The notes beneath the pieces were generated by a model. The model was not told the origin of the DNA. It was given only the letters and a program-made list of their open reading frames with translations, and ran no database searches. Shown one piece after another: positions 55,120 to 64,000 of a stretch of DNA of 64,000 nt (the stretch's first letter is position 1; the number at the start of each line of letters is the position of its first letter). Source of the stretch: Trinickia diaoshuihuensis (GTDB lineage: Bacteria; Pseudomonadota; Gammaproteobacteria; Burkholderiales; Burkholderiaceae); assembly GCF_003390925.1 (NCBI RefSeq), contig NZ_QUBS01000078.1, positions 1 through 64,000 of the forward strand, read 5' to 3'. A program made the position numbers and the translations under genes.

Positions 55120-55887
55120 TCAGCTAAACATCAGCGCGGTCAGCAGGAAATCGAGCCCGAGCACGGCAAGCGACGCATAGACGACCGTGCGCGTGGTCGC
55201 CAGCGATACGCCTTCGGGCGTCGCCTTGGCTTCGTAGCCTTGGAACAGGGCGATGAACGTCACCGCGAAACCGAATACGACGCTTTTGATGACACCGTTG
55301 CCGACGTCGCGCCAGACGTCGACGCCGCCTTGCATCTGCGACCAGAAGGCACCCGAATCGACGCCGATCAGCAGCACCCCGACGACATAGCCGCCCAGCA
55401 CGCCCACGGCGCTGAAAATCGCCGCGAGCACAGGCATGGAGATGATGCCGGCCCACATGCGCGGCGCCAGCACGGTGGCAACAGGGTCGACGGCCATCAT
55501 TTCGAGCGCCGTCAATTGTTCGCCGGCTTTCATCAACCCGATTTCGGCCGTCAGCGACGTGCCGGCCCGGCCGGCGAACAGCAGCGCAGTAACGACGGGC
55601 CCGAGTTCGCGCACGAGCGAGAGCGCCACGAGCAATCCGAGCGCTTGCTCGGAGCCGTAGCGGTTCAGCGTGTAGTAGCCCTGCAAGCCGAGCACGAAGC
55701 CGACGAACAAACCCGACACCGCGATGATGATGAACGAGTAGTTGCCGACGAAGAAGATCTGTTTGACGACGAGCCCGGGCCGGCGCAACAGTCGCAGCCC
55801 TTCCAGGACGATACGAAGGAATAGCCGCGTCGCATAGCCCGTGCGCACGATGCGGCCGATCACCCAACTGCCGAGTGCGCTAATCAT
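55120..55887 (-). CDS. mlaE: Lipid ABC transporter permease MlaE
   Basis: 255-aa permease of the MlaE family: N-terminal amphipathic helix, five to six membrane segments, and the conserved [39 protein letters not shown] coupling region with [13 protein letters not shown]. The start overlaps the mlaF end by 8 bp. Confidence 0.96.
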   Translation of the reverse strand: MISALGSWVIGRIVRTGYATRLFLRIVLEGLRLLRRPGLVVKQIFFVGNYSFIIIAVSGLFVGFVLGLQGYYTLNRYGSEQALGLLVALSLVRELGPVVTALLFAGRAGTSLTAEIGLMKAGEQLTALEMMAVDPVATVLAPRMWAGIISMPVLAAIFSAVGVLGGYVVGVLLIGVDSGAFWSQMQGGVDVWRDVGNGVIKSVVFGFAVTFIALFQGYEAKATPEGVSLATTRTVVYASLAVLGLDFLLTALMFS

Positions 55888-56707
55888 GCCCGCCCCCCAA
55901 GCCGAAGTCCGCCGCGAGCGTCGCTTGCGCCGGGTAGTGGAAACGGAACGGACCGTCGGGGGCGCCGTCGATGAACTGGCGCACGGTCGGATCCACCGAT
56001 TCGCGCAATTGCGCCGGCGTGCCGTGGGCCAGGACCGTCCCGTTCGCGAGGAAATAGACGTAATCGGCGATCGCGAACGATTCGGGCACGTCGTGCGTCA
56101 CGAGAATCGAGGTGGCGCCGAGCGCCTGATTCAGCGTGCGGATCAGATTGGCCGTGATGCCGAGCGAAATGGGGTCGAGACCGGCGAACGGCTCGTCGTA
56201 CATCATCAATTCCGGATCGAGCGCGATTGCACGCGCGAGCGCCACGCGGCGCGCCATGCCGCCCGAGATTTGCGACGGCGCCAGATCGCGCGCGCCGCGC
56301 AGCCCCACGGCGTTCAATTTCATCAAGACGAGGTCGCGAATCAGCGCCTCGGGCAAATCGGTATGTTCGCGCAACGCGAAGGCGACGTTCTCGAACACCG
56401 ACATATCGGTAAAGAGCGCCCCGAATTGGAACAGCATCCCCATCTTGCGGCGCAGGGCGTACAACCCCTCGCGCGTTTGCTTGCCGACGTCGCGCCCCTG
56501 GAACAACACTTCGCCGCGGCGCGCCCGCTCGAGGCCGCCAATCAAACGCAGCACCGTCGTCTTGCCACCGCCGGAGCCGCCCATGACGGCGACGACCTGG
56601 CCGCGCGCAAAGCGCATGTTCAGGTTCGAGAGAACGAGACGGTCTTCGTCGTAACCGAAGTCGACGTTGCGAAGTTCGAGGATAGGCTCGGAGGATGAAG
56701 GCGGCAC
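55880..56707 (-). CDS. mlaF: Lipid ABC transporter ATPase MlaF
   Basis: 275-aa ATPase powering phospholipid movement. Walker [15 protein letters not shown] (the GGSGGGKT variant typical of MlaF), signature [17 protein letters not shown], Walker [12 protein letters not shown], switch His VTHDVPE. First gene of mlaFEDACB. Confidence 0.96.
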   Translation of the reverse strand: MPPSSSEPILELRNVDFGYDEDRLVLSNLNMRFARGQVVAVMGGSGGGKTTVLRLIGGLERARRGEVLFQGRDVGKQTREGLYALRRKMGMLFQFGALFTDMSVFENVAFALREHTDLPEALIRDLVLMKLNAVGLRGARDLAPSQISGGMARRVALARAIALDPELMMYDEPFAGLDPISLGITANLIRTLNQALGATSILVTHDVPESFAIADYVYFLANGTVLAHGTPAQLRESVDPTVRQFIDGAPDGPFRFHYPAQATLAADFGLGGGHD

Positions 56708-56842
56708 GAAGCGGACTTTCCTATTACGCGGAAGCGGAATTATAGGGCCTCAGCGATTACCCTGTGTTGACACCGCTATTGCCGGGCCCGCAACGGTGCG
56801 TTGCGGGCGGCCGCCCCGCCTGTCCGCCCGCGCGGGGCCGTC

Positions 56843-57949
56843 CTATGCCTGGAAAGCCTGTTGTAACCGCGCGACGGCGGCGGCCGGGTCCGCGGCCGCC
56901 GTCACCGCGCTCACGAGCGCGGCGCTGCCCACGCCCGTGGCCAGCACAGCCGCAAGCCGCGAGGCGTCGATTCCGCCGATCGCCACGAGCGGCACGTGTC
57001 CATCGAGCAGCCGCACATAGCGGGCCAGCCGCGTGATGCCTTGCGGCGCGGTCGCGACGGTTTTCGTCCCTGTCGGAAACACTGCGCCGAACGCCAGGTA
57101 GCTAGGCCGGTAATGCAGCGCCCGCAGCATTTCGTAATAGCCGTGCGTCGATAAGCCCAAGCGCATGCCCGCTCGCGCAATGGCTTCGAGGTCGGCCGTG
57201 TCGAGGTCTTCCTGCCCCAAATGCACGCCGTACGCGCCCGCTTGCGCGGCCTCCCGCCAGTGGTCGTTGATGAACACGCGGGCATCGTATCGGCGCCCGG
57301 CGGCCACGGCGCGCGCGATGTCGTCTTCCAACCCGCTAGGGAGCGCATCCGCATCCTTCACGCGCAATTGGACCGTCTTCACGCCCATCGCGAGCACGCG
57401 CTCGACCCATTGCGCGCTCGGCAGGACGGGATAGAGGCCGAGCCGCGGCGGGCAAGCCGGGAAAGCCAGCACCGGCGCGGGGGGCAATTGCGCCACACGC
57501 GGAAAGCGCGACAGCTCGACGGGCCACGCGTCCTCGCTCCGCATCTCGTCGCCGTCGCGCCACGCCAGCGCCAGTACGAGCGCATCTTGCGCATCGAAAC
57601 CGCAGTCGAGAAAAGCCGCCAAGGCGGCGAGCCAATCCTCGGCGAGCGCCCCTTCGAGGGAAAAGCGCTCGCCGCCCGGCGCCATCAGCGTCGCGCCGCC
57701 CGCACTGGCTTGCACCACGGCCGCCCCATCCCCGCGCCAGGCCGCGACTTCGCCGTCCGGCACCTCGCGTCCGATCACGACGATCAAATCGTTCGGCCCC
57801 GCCGCCTCGGGGGCGGCAAGGCAAATGCGCCAGGCCCGGCTCGTGCGCGGCCAATCGCCGAGCCGCGCGCGAATACGCTCCGCGGCCTCGCTCAGCTCGT
57901 CGACGGGCGGCCAGAACCAGCCGCGATCGGTCAGCTTCAGCGTTTCCAT
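56843..57949 (-). CDS. thiE: Thiamine-phosphate synthase with a long N-terminal extension
   Basis: 368-aa protein. The C-terminal 205 residues or so are a complete ThiE (TIM barrel joining HMP-PP and thiazole phosphate): GLYPVLPSAQWVERVLAMGVKTVQLRVKD, FINDHWREAAQAGAYGVHLGQEDL, and LAFGAVFPTGTKTV. About 165 residues precede it (starting METLKLTDRGWFWPPVDEL), with no domain I can name. Such long ThiE proteins are known in Burkholderia. Start at 57949. It ends the thiO-S-G-E operon. Confidence 0.93.
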   Translation of the reverse strand: METLKLTDRGWFWPPVDELSEAAERIRARLGDWPRTSRAWRICLAAPEAAGPNDLIVVIGREVPDGEVAAWRGDGAAVVQASAGGATLMAPGGERFSLEGALAEDWLAALAAFLDCGFDAQDALVLALAWRDGDEMRSEDAWPVELSRFPRVAQLPPAPVLAFPACPPRLGLYPVLPSAQWVERVLAMGVKTVQLRVKDADALPSGLEDDIARAVAAGRRYDARVFINDHWREAAQAGAYGVHLGQEDLDTADLEAIARAGMRLGLSTHGYYEMLRALHYRPSYLAFGAVFPTGTKTVATAPQGITRLARYVRLLDGHVPLVAIGGIDASRLAAVLATGVGSAALVSAVTAAADPAAAVARLQQAFQA

Positions 57950-57974
57950 GGCAGGTGCCCCGCGCGCGCCGCGT

Positions 57975-58799
57975 TCATTGCCCGTCCTGATGCCAAAACG
58001 GCATGCCGACGACGGGCGTGCTCGCCTGCGCGCTGTCGCGCTCGGCCATCGGGCCGGCCATATAGGCCTCGCGCCCGGCTTCGACCGCCCGCGCAAACGC
58101 CCGCGCCATCGCGGCCGGATGCGTCGCTTGGGAAACAGCCGTATTCAGCAGCACGCCGTCGAATCCCCATTCCATCACCTGGCATGCGTGCGACGGCACG
58201 CCGAGGCCCGCATCGACGATCAGCGGCACGTCGGGCAGCCGCTCGCGCAAAACGCGCAAACCGTACGGATTGACGACGCCCTTGCCGGTGCCGATCGGCG
58301 CGCCCCACGGCATCAACGCCTCGCAACCGGCATCGAGCAGCCTGCGCCCGACGACCAGGTCCTCCGTACAGTACGGCAGCACCTTGAATCCGTCCTTGAC
58401 GAGCCGCTCCGCGGCCTCGATGAGACCGATCGGATCGGGCTGCAGCGTGTAGTCGTCGCCGATCAGTTCGAGCTTGATCCAATCGGTTTCGAAAACCTCG
58501 CGGGCCATATGCGCCGTCGTAACGGCTTCGGCCACGCTTTGGCAGCCAGCCGTATTCGGCAACAGCGGCACGGAGCGCGCCTTGAGCAGATCGAAGAAGC
58601 CGGCCTCGGCCGTTTGCGCATTCATCTGCCGGCGCAGAGCGACGGTCACCATACCGGGACGCGCGGCGTCGATCGAGTCGGCCAGCGACTGCAACGAGGG
58701 ATAGCGCGACGTACCGAGCAGCACGCGACTCGAGAAAGGCGTGCCATACAGCGTCAGCGTATCGGCGGCAAGGGAGACGGGGTCGGTGGCGGAGTTCAT
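57975..58799 (-). CDS. thiG: Thiazole synthase
   Basis: 274-aa TIM barrel that makes the thiazole phosphate of thiamine from DXP, dehydroglycine and ThiS-thiocarboxylate. Conserved [14 protein letters not shown] with the Schiff-base Lys further on in [22 protein letters not shown] and [31 protein letters not shown]. Start at 58799, where the frame gains family similarity. Confidence 0.96.
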   Translation of the reverse strand: MNSATDPVSLAADTLTLYGTPFSSRVLLGTSRYPSLQSLADSIDAARPGMVTVALRRQMNAQTAEAGFFDLLKARSVPLLPNTAGCQSVAEAVTTAHMAREVFETDWIKLELIGDDYTLQPDPIGLIEAAERLVKDGFKVLPYCTEDLVVGRRLLDAGCEALMPWGAPIGTGKGVVNPYGLRVLRERLPDVPLIVDAGLGVPSHACQVMEWGFDGVLLNTAVSQATHPAAMARAFARAVEAGREAYMAGPMAERDSAQASTPVVGMPFWHQDGQ

Positions 58800-58881
58800 C
58801 GGATGTCCTGAAATGGCCGGAGGCGAAACGACGCGAAAGGTGCGCAGCGGGTCAAAGGCTTGCGCCGGCTGGCGGCGGTGC

Positions 58882-59079
58882 TCAACCGCCCGCAACGGGC
58901 TGGACGACGTCGATCTTGTCGCCCGGTTGCAAGGCGCGCACCGCGTGTTGGCCGCGCGCGACGAATTCGCCGTTGACCGCGACCGCGAACGGCGGACGGG
59001 CGCCGAAGAGCGACAGCGCGTCGGCGAGCGTCGAGCGCTCGGGCACCGACAGCGGCGTTTGATTCACTTGTATGTCCAT
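58882..59079 (-). CDS. thiS: Sulfur carrier protein ThiS
   Basis: 65-aa ubiquitin-like sulfur carrier ending in the essential Gly-Gly. Core [31 protein letters not shown]. The ATG at 59079 is used; a TTG three codons earlier is an unlikely alternative. It sits between thiO and thiG. Confidence 0.94.
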   Translation of the reverse strand: MDIQVNQTPLSVPERSTLADALSLFGARPPFAVAVNGEFVARGQHAVRALQPGDKIDVVQPVAGG

Positions 59080-59139
59080 GATCAGCAATACGGTTGATAC
59101 GTTGAGCGATTCGAATCAGCGTTCCGAATGAGCGTGCCT

Positions 59140-60312
59140 TTATGCGCGGACCGGCGGCGCTCGGTGCAAGCGCGGCTCCGGGCAATGGAGCATCGGCGCC
59201 CACGGCGACGTCTCGCGCTGCGCGCAGAAAGCGTCGATATCGCCGATGCGCCCCGCAAGCAGCGCGCCGGCCAAATCCGCCGCGGCGCGCGACACTTCGG
59301 GCGCGATCATATATCCGTGACGGTACAACCCATTGACGGTGAGCGTCCGGCCGCCGTCCCACGAAATGGCGGGGCGATGATCGGGCAGCGTCGGCCGGCA
59401 CTGCGTATTGAGCTCCAAAATGCGCGCCTCGCCGAAGCCGGGGTGCACGGCAAAGGCCGCACTCAATAATTCGAGCGCCGAACGCACGCTAACGGGCGAC
59501 ATATCCTCGCCCTCGATCTCCGTCGCCCCCACGACGTAGACATCGTCTTCTTTCGGCGCCAAGTAGATCGGATAACGCGGATGAAGCAGCCTCACCGGAC
59601 GCGTGAGCCCGATCCCGGGCGCCTTCACGCGCGCCACCTCGCCGCGAATGCCGCGCAGCGAGGGCAGCACGGGCTTCGCGCCGAGCCCGCGGCAATCGAT
59701 CGTCACCTGGGCGAGCGGCCGCGCGTGCTCCTCGACCACCGTGTTCCAATGGGTCGCGACGCCGCGTTCGGCAAGGCCTGCCGCCAGCGCGCGCAAAACT
59801 TGGCGATTGTCGAGCTGGCCTTCGCGCGGCATAAACCAGCCGGTCGCGAAACGCCCGGCCAGCGTGGGCTCGACGGCGGCGAGCGCCGCGCCGTCGACGC
59901 GCGCAAGACCGCCATCGGCGAGCAGCGCGGCCGGCGCATTGGCGCGCACACGCCGCTCGAACAGCGACGCCTCGGCCCGATCGCCGTGGTGCCAAACCAC
60001 GAGCGTGCCGTTGCGTTGAAAGAAGACGGGTTCGGGCAGTTGCGCGATGATGCGAGGCCACTCCTCGAGCGAAGCGGCACCGAGTTCGACGATCAGCGGT
60101 TCGGCGACCGCCGCCTCGGCAAGCGGCGCGAGCATCGCCGCCGCGACCCAGGCGGCCGACGACGAGCCGGCCGCGTCGCCGCGTTCGTAGAGCGCCACCC
60201 GGTGGCCCGCGCCCGCCAGCCGCCATGCGACGAGGCGGCCGCACAGGCCGCCGCCGAGCACGGCGAAGTCGGGCAGCGCACCCGTCGAAACGACTGAAGA
60301 TTGAGCGGTCAT
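59140..60312 (-). CDS. thiO: Glycine oxidase ThiO
   Basis: 390-aa FAD-dependent D-amino-acid-oxidase-type enzyme that turns glycine into the imine used for the thiazole ring. FAD-binding GGGLCGRLVAWRLAGAGHRVALYERGD at the N-terminus, RGIRGEVARVKAPG and the C-terminal NGLYRHGYMIAPEVSR. The ATG at 60312 has AAGGATG 8 bp upstream. First gene of the operon, about 150 bp after the TPP riboswitch. Confidence 0.93.
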   Translation of the reverse strand: MTAQSSVVSTGALPDFAVLGGGLCGRLVAWRLAGAGHRVALYERGDAAGSSSAAWVAAAMLAPLAEAAVAEPLIVELGAASLEEWPRIIAQLPEPVFFQRNGTLVVWHHGDRAEASLFERRVRANAPAALLADGGLARVDGAALAAVEPTLAGRFATGWFMPREGQLDNRQVLRALAAGLAERGVATHWNTVVEEHARPLAQVTIDCRGLGAKPVLPSLRGIRGEVARVKAPGIGLTRPVRLLHPRYPIYLAPKEDDVYVVGATEIEGEDMSPVSVRSALELLSAAFAVHPGFGEARILELNTQCRPTLPDHRPAISWDGGRTLTVNGLYRHGYMIAPEVSRAAADLAGALLAGRIGDIDAFCAQRETSPWAPMLHCPEPRLHRAPPVRA

Positions 60313-60454
60313 CGGATCATCCTTTGCGTACGGCGAAAACGCGTACATCAGGACGAAACCGGCCGGTGGGGCCGGCCGGGCAAGCGGCGCGGTCTGCAAA
60401 GCGGACGCGGCCCGGCGGGGATGGACGGCCGCGAGCGGACGTCCCACGCAAAGC

Positions 60455-60540
60455 GTTCCCGAAACTTCCCGCGCCGGTATTATCCGGATCGGGTGCGAAG
60501 GGTCTCTCTCAGCCTCGCGCACGGACGGCAAACTTGCCGT
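60455..60540 (-). promoter_or_regulatory. TPP riboswitch (THI element)
   Basis: On the minus strand the two conserved halves are clear: GGCTGAGAGAGACCCTTCG (pyrimidine-sensing arm) and ACCCGATCCGGATAATACCG followed by GCGCGGGAAG (pyrophosphate-sensing arm). This is the thiamine-pyrophosphate aptamer, expected to shut off thiO-thiS-thiG-thiE when TPP is plentiful. The boundaries are approximate. Confidence 0.93.
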
Positions 60541-60895
60541 ACACACCACCTGAAACGCGCAAAGCACCCCTGTTTCGTCGTCGGCAATTAGACCATAAAA
60601 GGCTAAGCCGCAGCAAACCGGACACACTGACGCAGCGGCCCGACCGCGCCCTTTTTTACGCTCGTCGGGATTCGACGGCAGAGCGCGCAGGCGGGCTCTG
60701 GCACAATGACCGGCACGGCATGCGAAGCCCGCTCGGCACGGAGTCTGCGCCGGCGCCGCTGCGCACATCCGTTAAGACTCTTTTAAGAGGCTCGCGCAAC
60801 AATCCGCGGCCATCGGCGCCTCGTCCGGCATCACGGCTCGGGCGGCCGAGCAACAAATCCGCGCAACTGATTCGGAAACACCGTTCGGAACATAT
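60541..60895. other. Divergent promoter region between thi operon and ABC exporter gene
   Basis: 355 bp with no coding frame I trust. It should carry the promoter of the thi operon (minus) near its left end and that of the ABC exporter (plus) near its right end. TGACGCAGCGG and GGTTTTTTACG-like words are not convincing signals. Confidence 0.45.
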
Positions 60896-62659
60896 ATGAC
60901 TGCGTCCCTCACTCCCGTCCCCGAGCGCGAAAACTCCTCAGCCACCCCCGTCTCGGCCACGGCCTGGGGGCTTATCAAGCCTTACTGGGTGTCGGAAGAC
61001 TGGAAAGCCGCGTGGGGCCTGCTGCTGTCGATCGTCGCGATCAACTTGATCATCGTCGCGATCAACGTCTGGTTCAATCAATGGTCCGCGACGTTCAACA
61101 ATGCGCTCGTATCCAAGGACGTTCCGCAGTTCTGGCGCCAAATCATGCTGTTCACCGTCGTCGCGTTCGTATTCATTACGCTAGCGGTCTATCGCGTCTA
61201 TTTGCGCCAGATGCTCGAATTCCGCTGGCGCCAATGGCTGACGAACCGCTATCTGCGCGAGTGGCTCGGCGAACGCGCCTTTTACCGGATCGAGCGCGAC
61301 CGGCTGGCCGACAATCCCGACCAGCGGATTACCGACGATCTGCAATCGTTCGCCTCGAATACGCTCTCGCTCTCCCTCGGCATCTTGTCGACGGTCGTCA
61401 CGCTGTTCTCGTTCATTCTTATTCTTTGGCGCATCGCGGGGCCGCTGACCTTCCAGCTTAGCGGCACGACTTGGACGATTCCCGGCTACATGGTGTGGGC
61501 GGCCGCGATCTACGCGATCGCCGGCTCCTATGTCATTCACAAGGTCGGCCATCCGCTCGTCTCGATCACGTACCAGCAACAGCGCGTCGAGGCCGACTTC
61601 CGTTTCGGGCTCATCCGTCTGCGCGAAAACTCCGAGCAGATCGCGCTATATGACGGCATGCGGACCGAAGAGGGCAATGCGCTCAACGTGTTCGGGCGGA
61701 TTCGCGACAACTGGTGGCGCGTGATGAAGTACACCCGCCGCCTGAATTTCGCGTCGATCTTTTATTCGCAGGCCGCGATTATCTTCCCGACGCTCGTCGC
61801 TTCCCCGCGCTATTTCGCCGGGGCCTTCTCGTTCGGCGTGCTCATGCAGATATCGGATGCCTTCAGCACCGTCAGCGGCTCGTTCTCCTGGTTCATCAAC
61901 AATTACTCGTCGCTCGTCGAATGGCGGGCCACCGTCAATCGTCTGCGCGAATTCAGCCGCGTCATCCATAGCACGCATCTGCGCGAATCGGTGTCGCCCG
62001 CCACGGAGCACGGCGGCATCAATTTGCACTATGTCGATGCGCAGACGCTCACCACGCGCGACTTGCGCTTGGCGTTGCCCAACGGCACCCCGCTCGCCGC
62101 GATTCCCGACATCACCGTGAAACCGGGTTCGCGCTGGCTCGTGCGCGGCGCGTCGGGGGCGGGCAAGAGCACGCTGCTGCGCGCGTTCGCCGGCCTCTGG
62201 CCGTTCGGCGACGGCGCGATCGATGCGCCCGTCGGCGCCCGCTCGATGTTCGTGCCGCAGCAAAGCTACCTGCCGATCGGCACGCTCAAGGCGGCGCTCG
62301 CCTATCCGTCGCCGGCCGACAGCTTCTCCGACGACGCCTGCGCCGACGTCCTGCGCGCATGCCGGCTAGAAGGCTACGTGCAACGGCTGTCCGAATCGGC
62401 GCATTGGACGCGCGTGCTGTCGCCGGGCGAGCAGCAGCGCCTTGCCGCCGCGCGCGTGCTGCTGCACAAGCCCGATTTGCTGTTCCTGGACGAAGCGACG
62501 AGCGCGCTCGATCCCGAAAACGAATCGCACCTCTATCGCTTGTTGGCCGACCGGCTGCCGGGCACCGCGCTCGTCAGCGTCGCGCACCGCGAATCGCTGG
62601 CCGCGATGCACGAGCACGTCCTCGACATCTCGCGGGCCGACGAGCGGGCGGCGGCGTAG
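60896..62659 (+). CDS. ABC exporter half-transporter, SbmA/BacA-YddA type with fused ATPase
   Basis: 587-aa protein. About residues 30-340 hold the ABC_membrane_2 (SbmA/BacA-like) domain with six membrane helices (AWGLLLSIVAINLIIVAINVWFNQWSATFNNAL; LEFRWRQWLTNRYLREWLGERAFYRIE). About 395-580 form the ATPase with Walker A RGASGAGKSTLLRAFAG, signature SPGEQQRLAAARV, Walker B LLFLDEATSALD and switch His SVAHRES. The relatives are YddA and mycobacterial Rv1819c; the substrate is unknown (peptides or cobalamin are possible). Confidence 0.9.
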   Translation: MTASLTPVPERENSSATPVSATAWGLIKPYWVSEDWKAAWGLLLSIVAINLIIVAINVWFNQWSATFNNALVSKDVPQFWRQIMLFTVVAFVFITLAVYRVYLRQMLEFRWRQWLTNRYLREWLGERAFYRIERDRLADNPDQRITDDLQSFASNTLSLSLGILSTVVTLFSFILILWRIAGPLTFQLSGTTWTIPGYMVWAAAIYAIAGSYVIHKVGHPLVSITYQQQRVEADFRFGLIRLRENSEQIALYDGMRTEEGNALNVFGRIRDNWWRVMKYTRRLNFASIFYSQAAIIFPTLVASPRYFAGAFSFGVLMQISDAFSTVSGSFSWFINNYSSLVEWRATVNRLREFSRVIHSTHLRESVSPATEHGGINLHYVDAQTLTTRDLRLALPNGTPLAAIPDITVKPGSRWLVRGASGAGKSTLLRAFAGLWPFGDGAIDAPVGARSMFVPQQSYLPIGTLKAALAYPSPADSFSDDACADVLRACRLEGYVQRLSESAHWTRVLSPGEQQRLAAARVLLHKPDLLFLDEATSALDPENESHLYRLLADRLPGTALVSVAHRESLAAMHEHVLDISRADERAAA

Positions 62660-62683
62660 ACCGGGCGTGAACGCGCGCAGCCC

Positions 62684-63292
62684 TCAAGCGTGCGGCACCG
62701 GTACGGAGGCGAGTGAGCGATAGCGCGCCCCGTGCCGGGCGAGCGTGCTCGAATAGAGCGTGAGCGCCTCGAAGCGCGGAACGACTTCGAGCATCGCGCC
62801 GCCGGGCGGCAAATTCGTTTGGGGAAAAGCGCGGCCCGCGGCGGCTTCTCGTGCAGGACCGGCCAAATGGGTCGAGCGAGCGAAGCGGGCAAGCGTGACG
62901 TGAGGGCGGAAGGGACGATGCGTGTCGACGGGCAAACCGAGCGCCGCTAAGAGTGCGCGGATACGCGCCTCGATTTCGGCCAGCCCGTGCGCCGGGCCGA
63001 ACGGGACCACGACGAGCCGCGGGCGCGCGGCGCTCGGCCAATACTCGCTGCGCTCGGCGCGCTGCGGCGGGAGCGGGGTCGCAACGGAACTCAAACGCTG
63101 CGCGAGCGCGGCGCCCTTTTCGGGGGCGACGCTCCCCAGGAACGCCATCGTCATATGCAACTGATCGATCGGCACGCGCCGGGCGCTCGGGCCGACAGCC
63201 AATGCCGCGAGCGCATCGCGCGTGGCCGCGTCGGGCTCGAGCGCGATGAAGCAGCGATGCCAATCGTCGTCGACGGCGCCCCGCTCCCCCAT
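62684..63292 (-). CDS. thpR: RNA 2',3'-cyclic phosphodiesterase (2'-5' RNA ligase family)
   Basis: 202-aa 2H phosphoesterase. The two catalytic HxT motifs are visible as HMTMAFLG and HVTLARF about 80 residues apart. It acts on 2',3'-cyclic phosphate RNA ends. The ATG at 63292 is chosen because homology starts there; the longer upstream frame lies over gltD. It starts 5 bp after the gltD stop. Confidence 0.9.
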   Translation of the reverse strand: MGERGAVDDDWHRCFIALEPDAATRDALAALAVGPSARRVPIDQLHMTMAFLGSVAPEKGAALAQRLSSVATPLPPQRAERSEYWPSAARPRLVVVPFGPAHGLAEIEARIRALLAALGLPVDTHRPFRPHVTLARFARSTHLAGPAREAAAGRAFPQTNLPPGGAMLEVVPRFEALTLYSSTLARHGARYRSLASVPVPHA

Positions 63293-63297
63293 ATCGA

Positions 63298-64000
63298 TCA
63301 GCGCGGCAACTCCGAGCTGCCCATCAGATAGGCATCGACGGCGCGCGCGCATTGACGGCCTTCGCGAATCGCCCAAACGACGAGCGACTGGCCGCGGCGC
63401 ATATCGCCCGCCGCGAACACCTTGTCGACGGACGTGTAATAGGCGCGCTCGCCTTCCGTCGATGCGCGCACGTTGCCGCGCGCATCCTTGTCCACGCGGA
63501 ATGCGTCGAGCACCGGTGCCGCCGGTTGCGTGAAGCCCATCGCAAGCAGCACGAGGTCGGCCTTCATCTCGAACTCGGAACCCGGCACTTCCTGCATCTT
63601 GCCGTCCTTCCATTCGACGCGCGCGGCGATCAGCTTTTCGACCTTGCCGTTCTTGCCTTCGAAGCGCTTGGTCGCTACCGACCAATCGCGGCTGCAGCCT
63701 TCCTCGTGCGAGGACGACGTGCGCAGCTTGACCGGCCAGTACGGCCAGACGAGCGGCTTGTTTTCTTCCTCGGGCGGCTGCGGCAGGAGTTCGAACTGCG
63801 TCACGCTCTTCGCGCCGTGCCGATTCGAGGTGCCGACGCAATCGGAGCCCGTATCGCCACCGCCGATCACGATGACGTGCTTGCCTTTCGCGAGCAGTTG
63901 ATCGGCGAGCTTGTCGCCCGCGTTGACCTTGTTTTGCTGCGGCAAGAACTCCATCGCGTAATGCACGCCGGCAAGCTCCCGGCCCGGGACCGGGAGATCG
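63298..64000 (-). CDS. gltD: Glutamate synthase small subunit (3' part, truncated by window)
   Basis: About 233 C-terminal residues of the NADPH-binding beta subunit of glutamate synthase. The frame runs to the window edge without a start. NAD(P)-binding [25 protein letters not shown], the family segment [31 protein letters not shown], and the FAD-binding [27 protein letters not shown] are intact. The gene would begin to the right of the window, probably after gltB. Confidence 0.95.
   Translation of the reverse strand, partial: DLPVPGRELAGVHYAMEFLPQQNKVNAGDKLADQLLAKGKHVIVIGGGDTGSDCVGTSNRHGAKSVTQFELLPQPPEEENKPLVWPYWPVKLRTSSSHEEGCSRDWSVATKRFEGKNGKVEKLIAARVEWKDGKMQEVPGSEFEMKADLVLLAMGFTQPAAPVLDAFRVDKDARGNVRASTEGERAYYTSVDKVFAAGDMRRGQSLVVWAIREGRQCARAVDAYLMGSSELPR

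Overview
The window looks like a chromosomal segment of a Burkholderia-type betaproteobacterium (Burkholderia sensu lato; Paraburkholderia or Trinickia are possible, but I cannot fix the genus). The evidence is the GC-rich coding style and a long conserved minus-strand backbone in the gene order familiar from that group: gltD, thpR, thiO-S-G-E, mlaFEDACB, a YadGH-like ABC pair, an IbaG/BolA gene, murA, the his cluster with an embedded marC, hinT, tatABC, petABC, sspA and sspB.

Positions 1-9.2 kb hold a tandem family of four secreted TpsA-like exoproteins: the 3' part of one and three complete genes. Each complete one has a signal peptide, a filamentous-haemagglutinin-type TPS domain, a beta-helical middle and a C-terminal block of GLUG repeats with paired cysteines. 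No TpsB transporter gene lies in the window. From 9.3 to 13.4 kb there are ordinary metabolic genes: a LysE exporter, a PanE-like reductase, a LysR regulator, a YciI protein and an aldo/keto reductase.

From 13.4 to 22.1 kb the sequence is accessory and partly decayed. It holds a HigB/HigA-like toxin-antitoxin pair, a frameshifted small gene, a 1488-residue protein that looks like a secreted effector, an STM2901-like/DUF1493-like pair, a ParE/ParD-like pair, a frameshifted HicB-like gene and several gene fossils.

From 22,107 to 32,039 lies an integrated element of about 9.9 kb bounded by exact 46-bp direct repeats of the 3' end of tRNA-Thr(TGT). The intact tRNA is at the right end and a tyrosine integrase lies just inside. 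Cargo includes a HigB / HigA-ImmA / 156-aa operon behind a clear promoter and operator, plasmid-like genes (MobC-like, TrbL/VirB6-like, Rep-like wHTH), and a candidate RP4-type oriT. No relaxase and no other T4SS genes are visible, so the element looks mobilisable or decayed rather than self-transmissible.

From 32.1 kb to the end is the conserved backbone. It covers stringent starvation proteins, the cytochrome bc1 complex, a Nif3-like protein divergent from a DegS-like protease, Tat translocase, histidine biosynthesis, MurA, the Mla lipid-transport system, and thiamine biosynthesis under a TPP riboswitch. An SbmA/YddA-like ABC exporter, an RNA 2',3'-cyclic phosphodiesterase and the 3' part of gltD complete the window.
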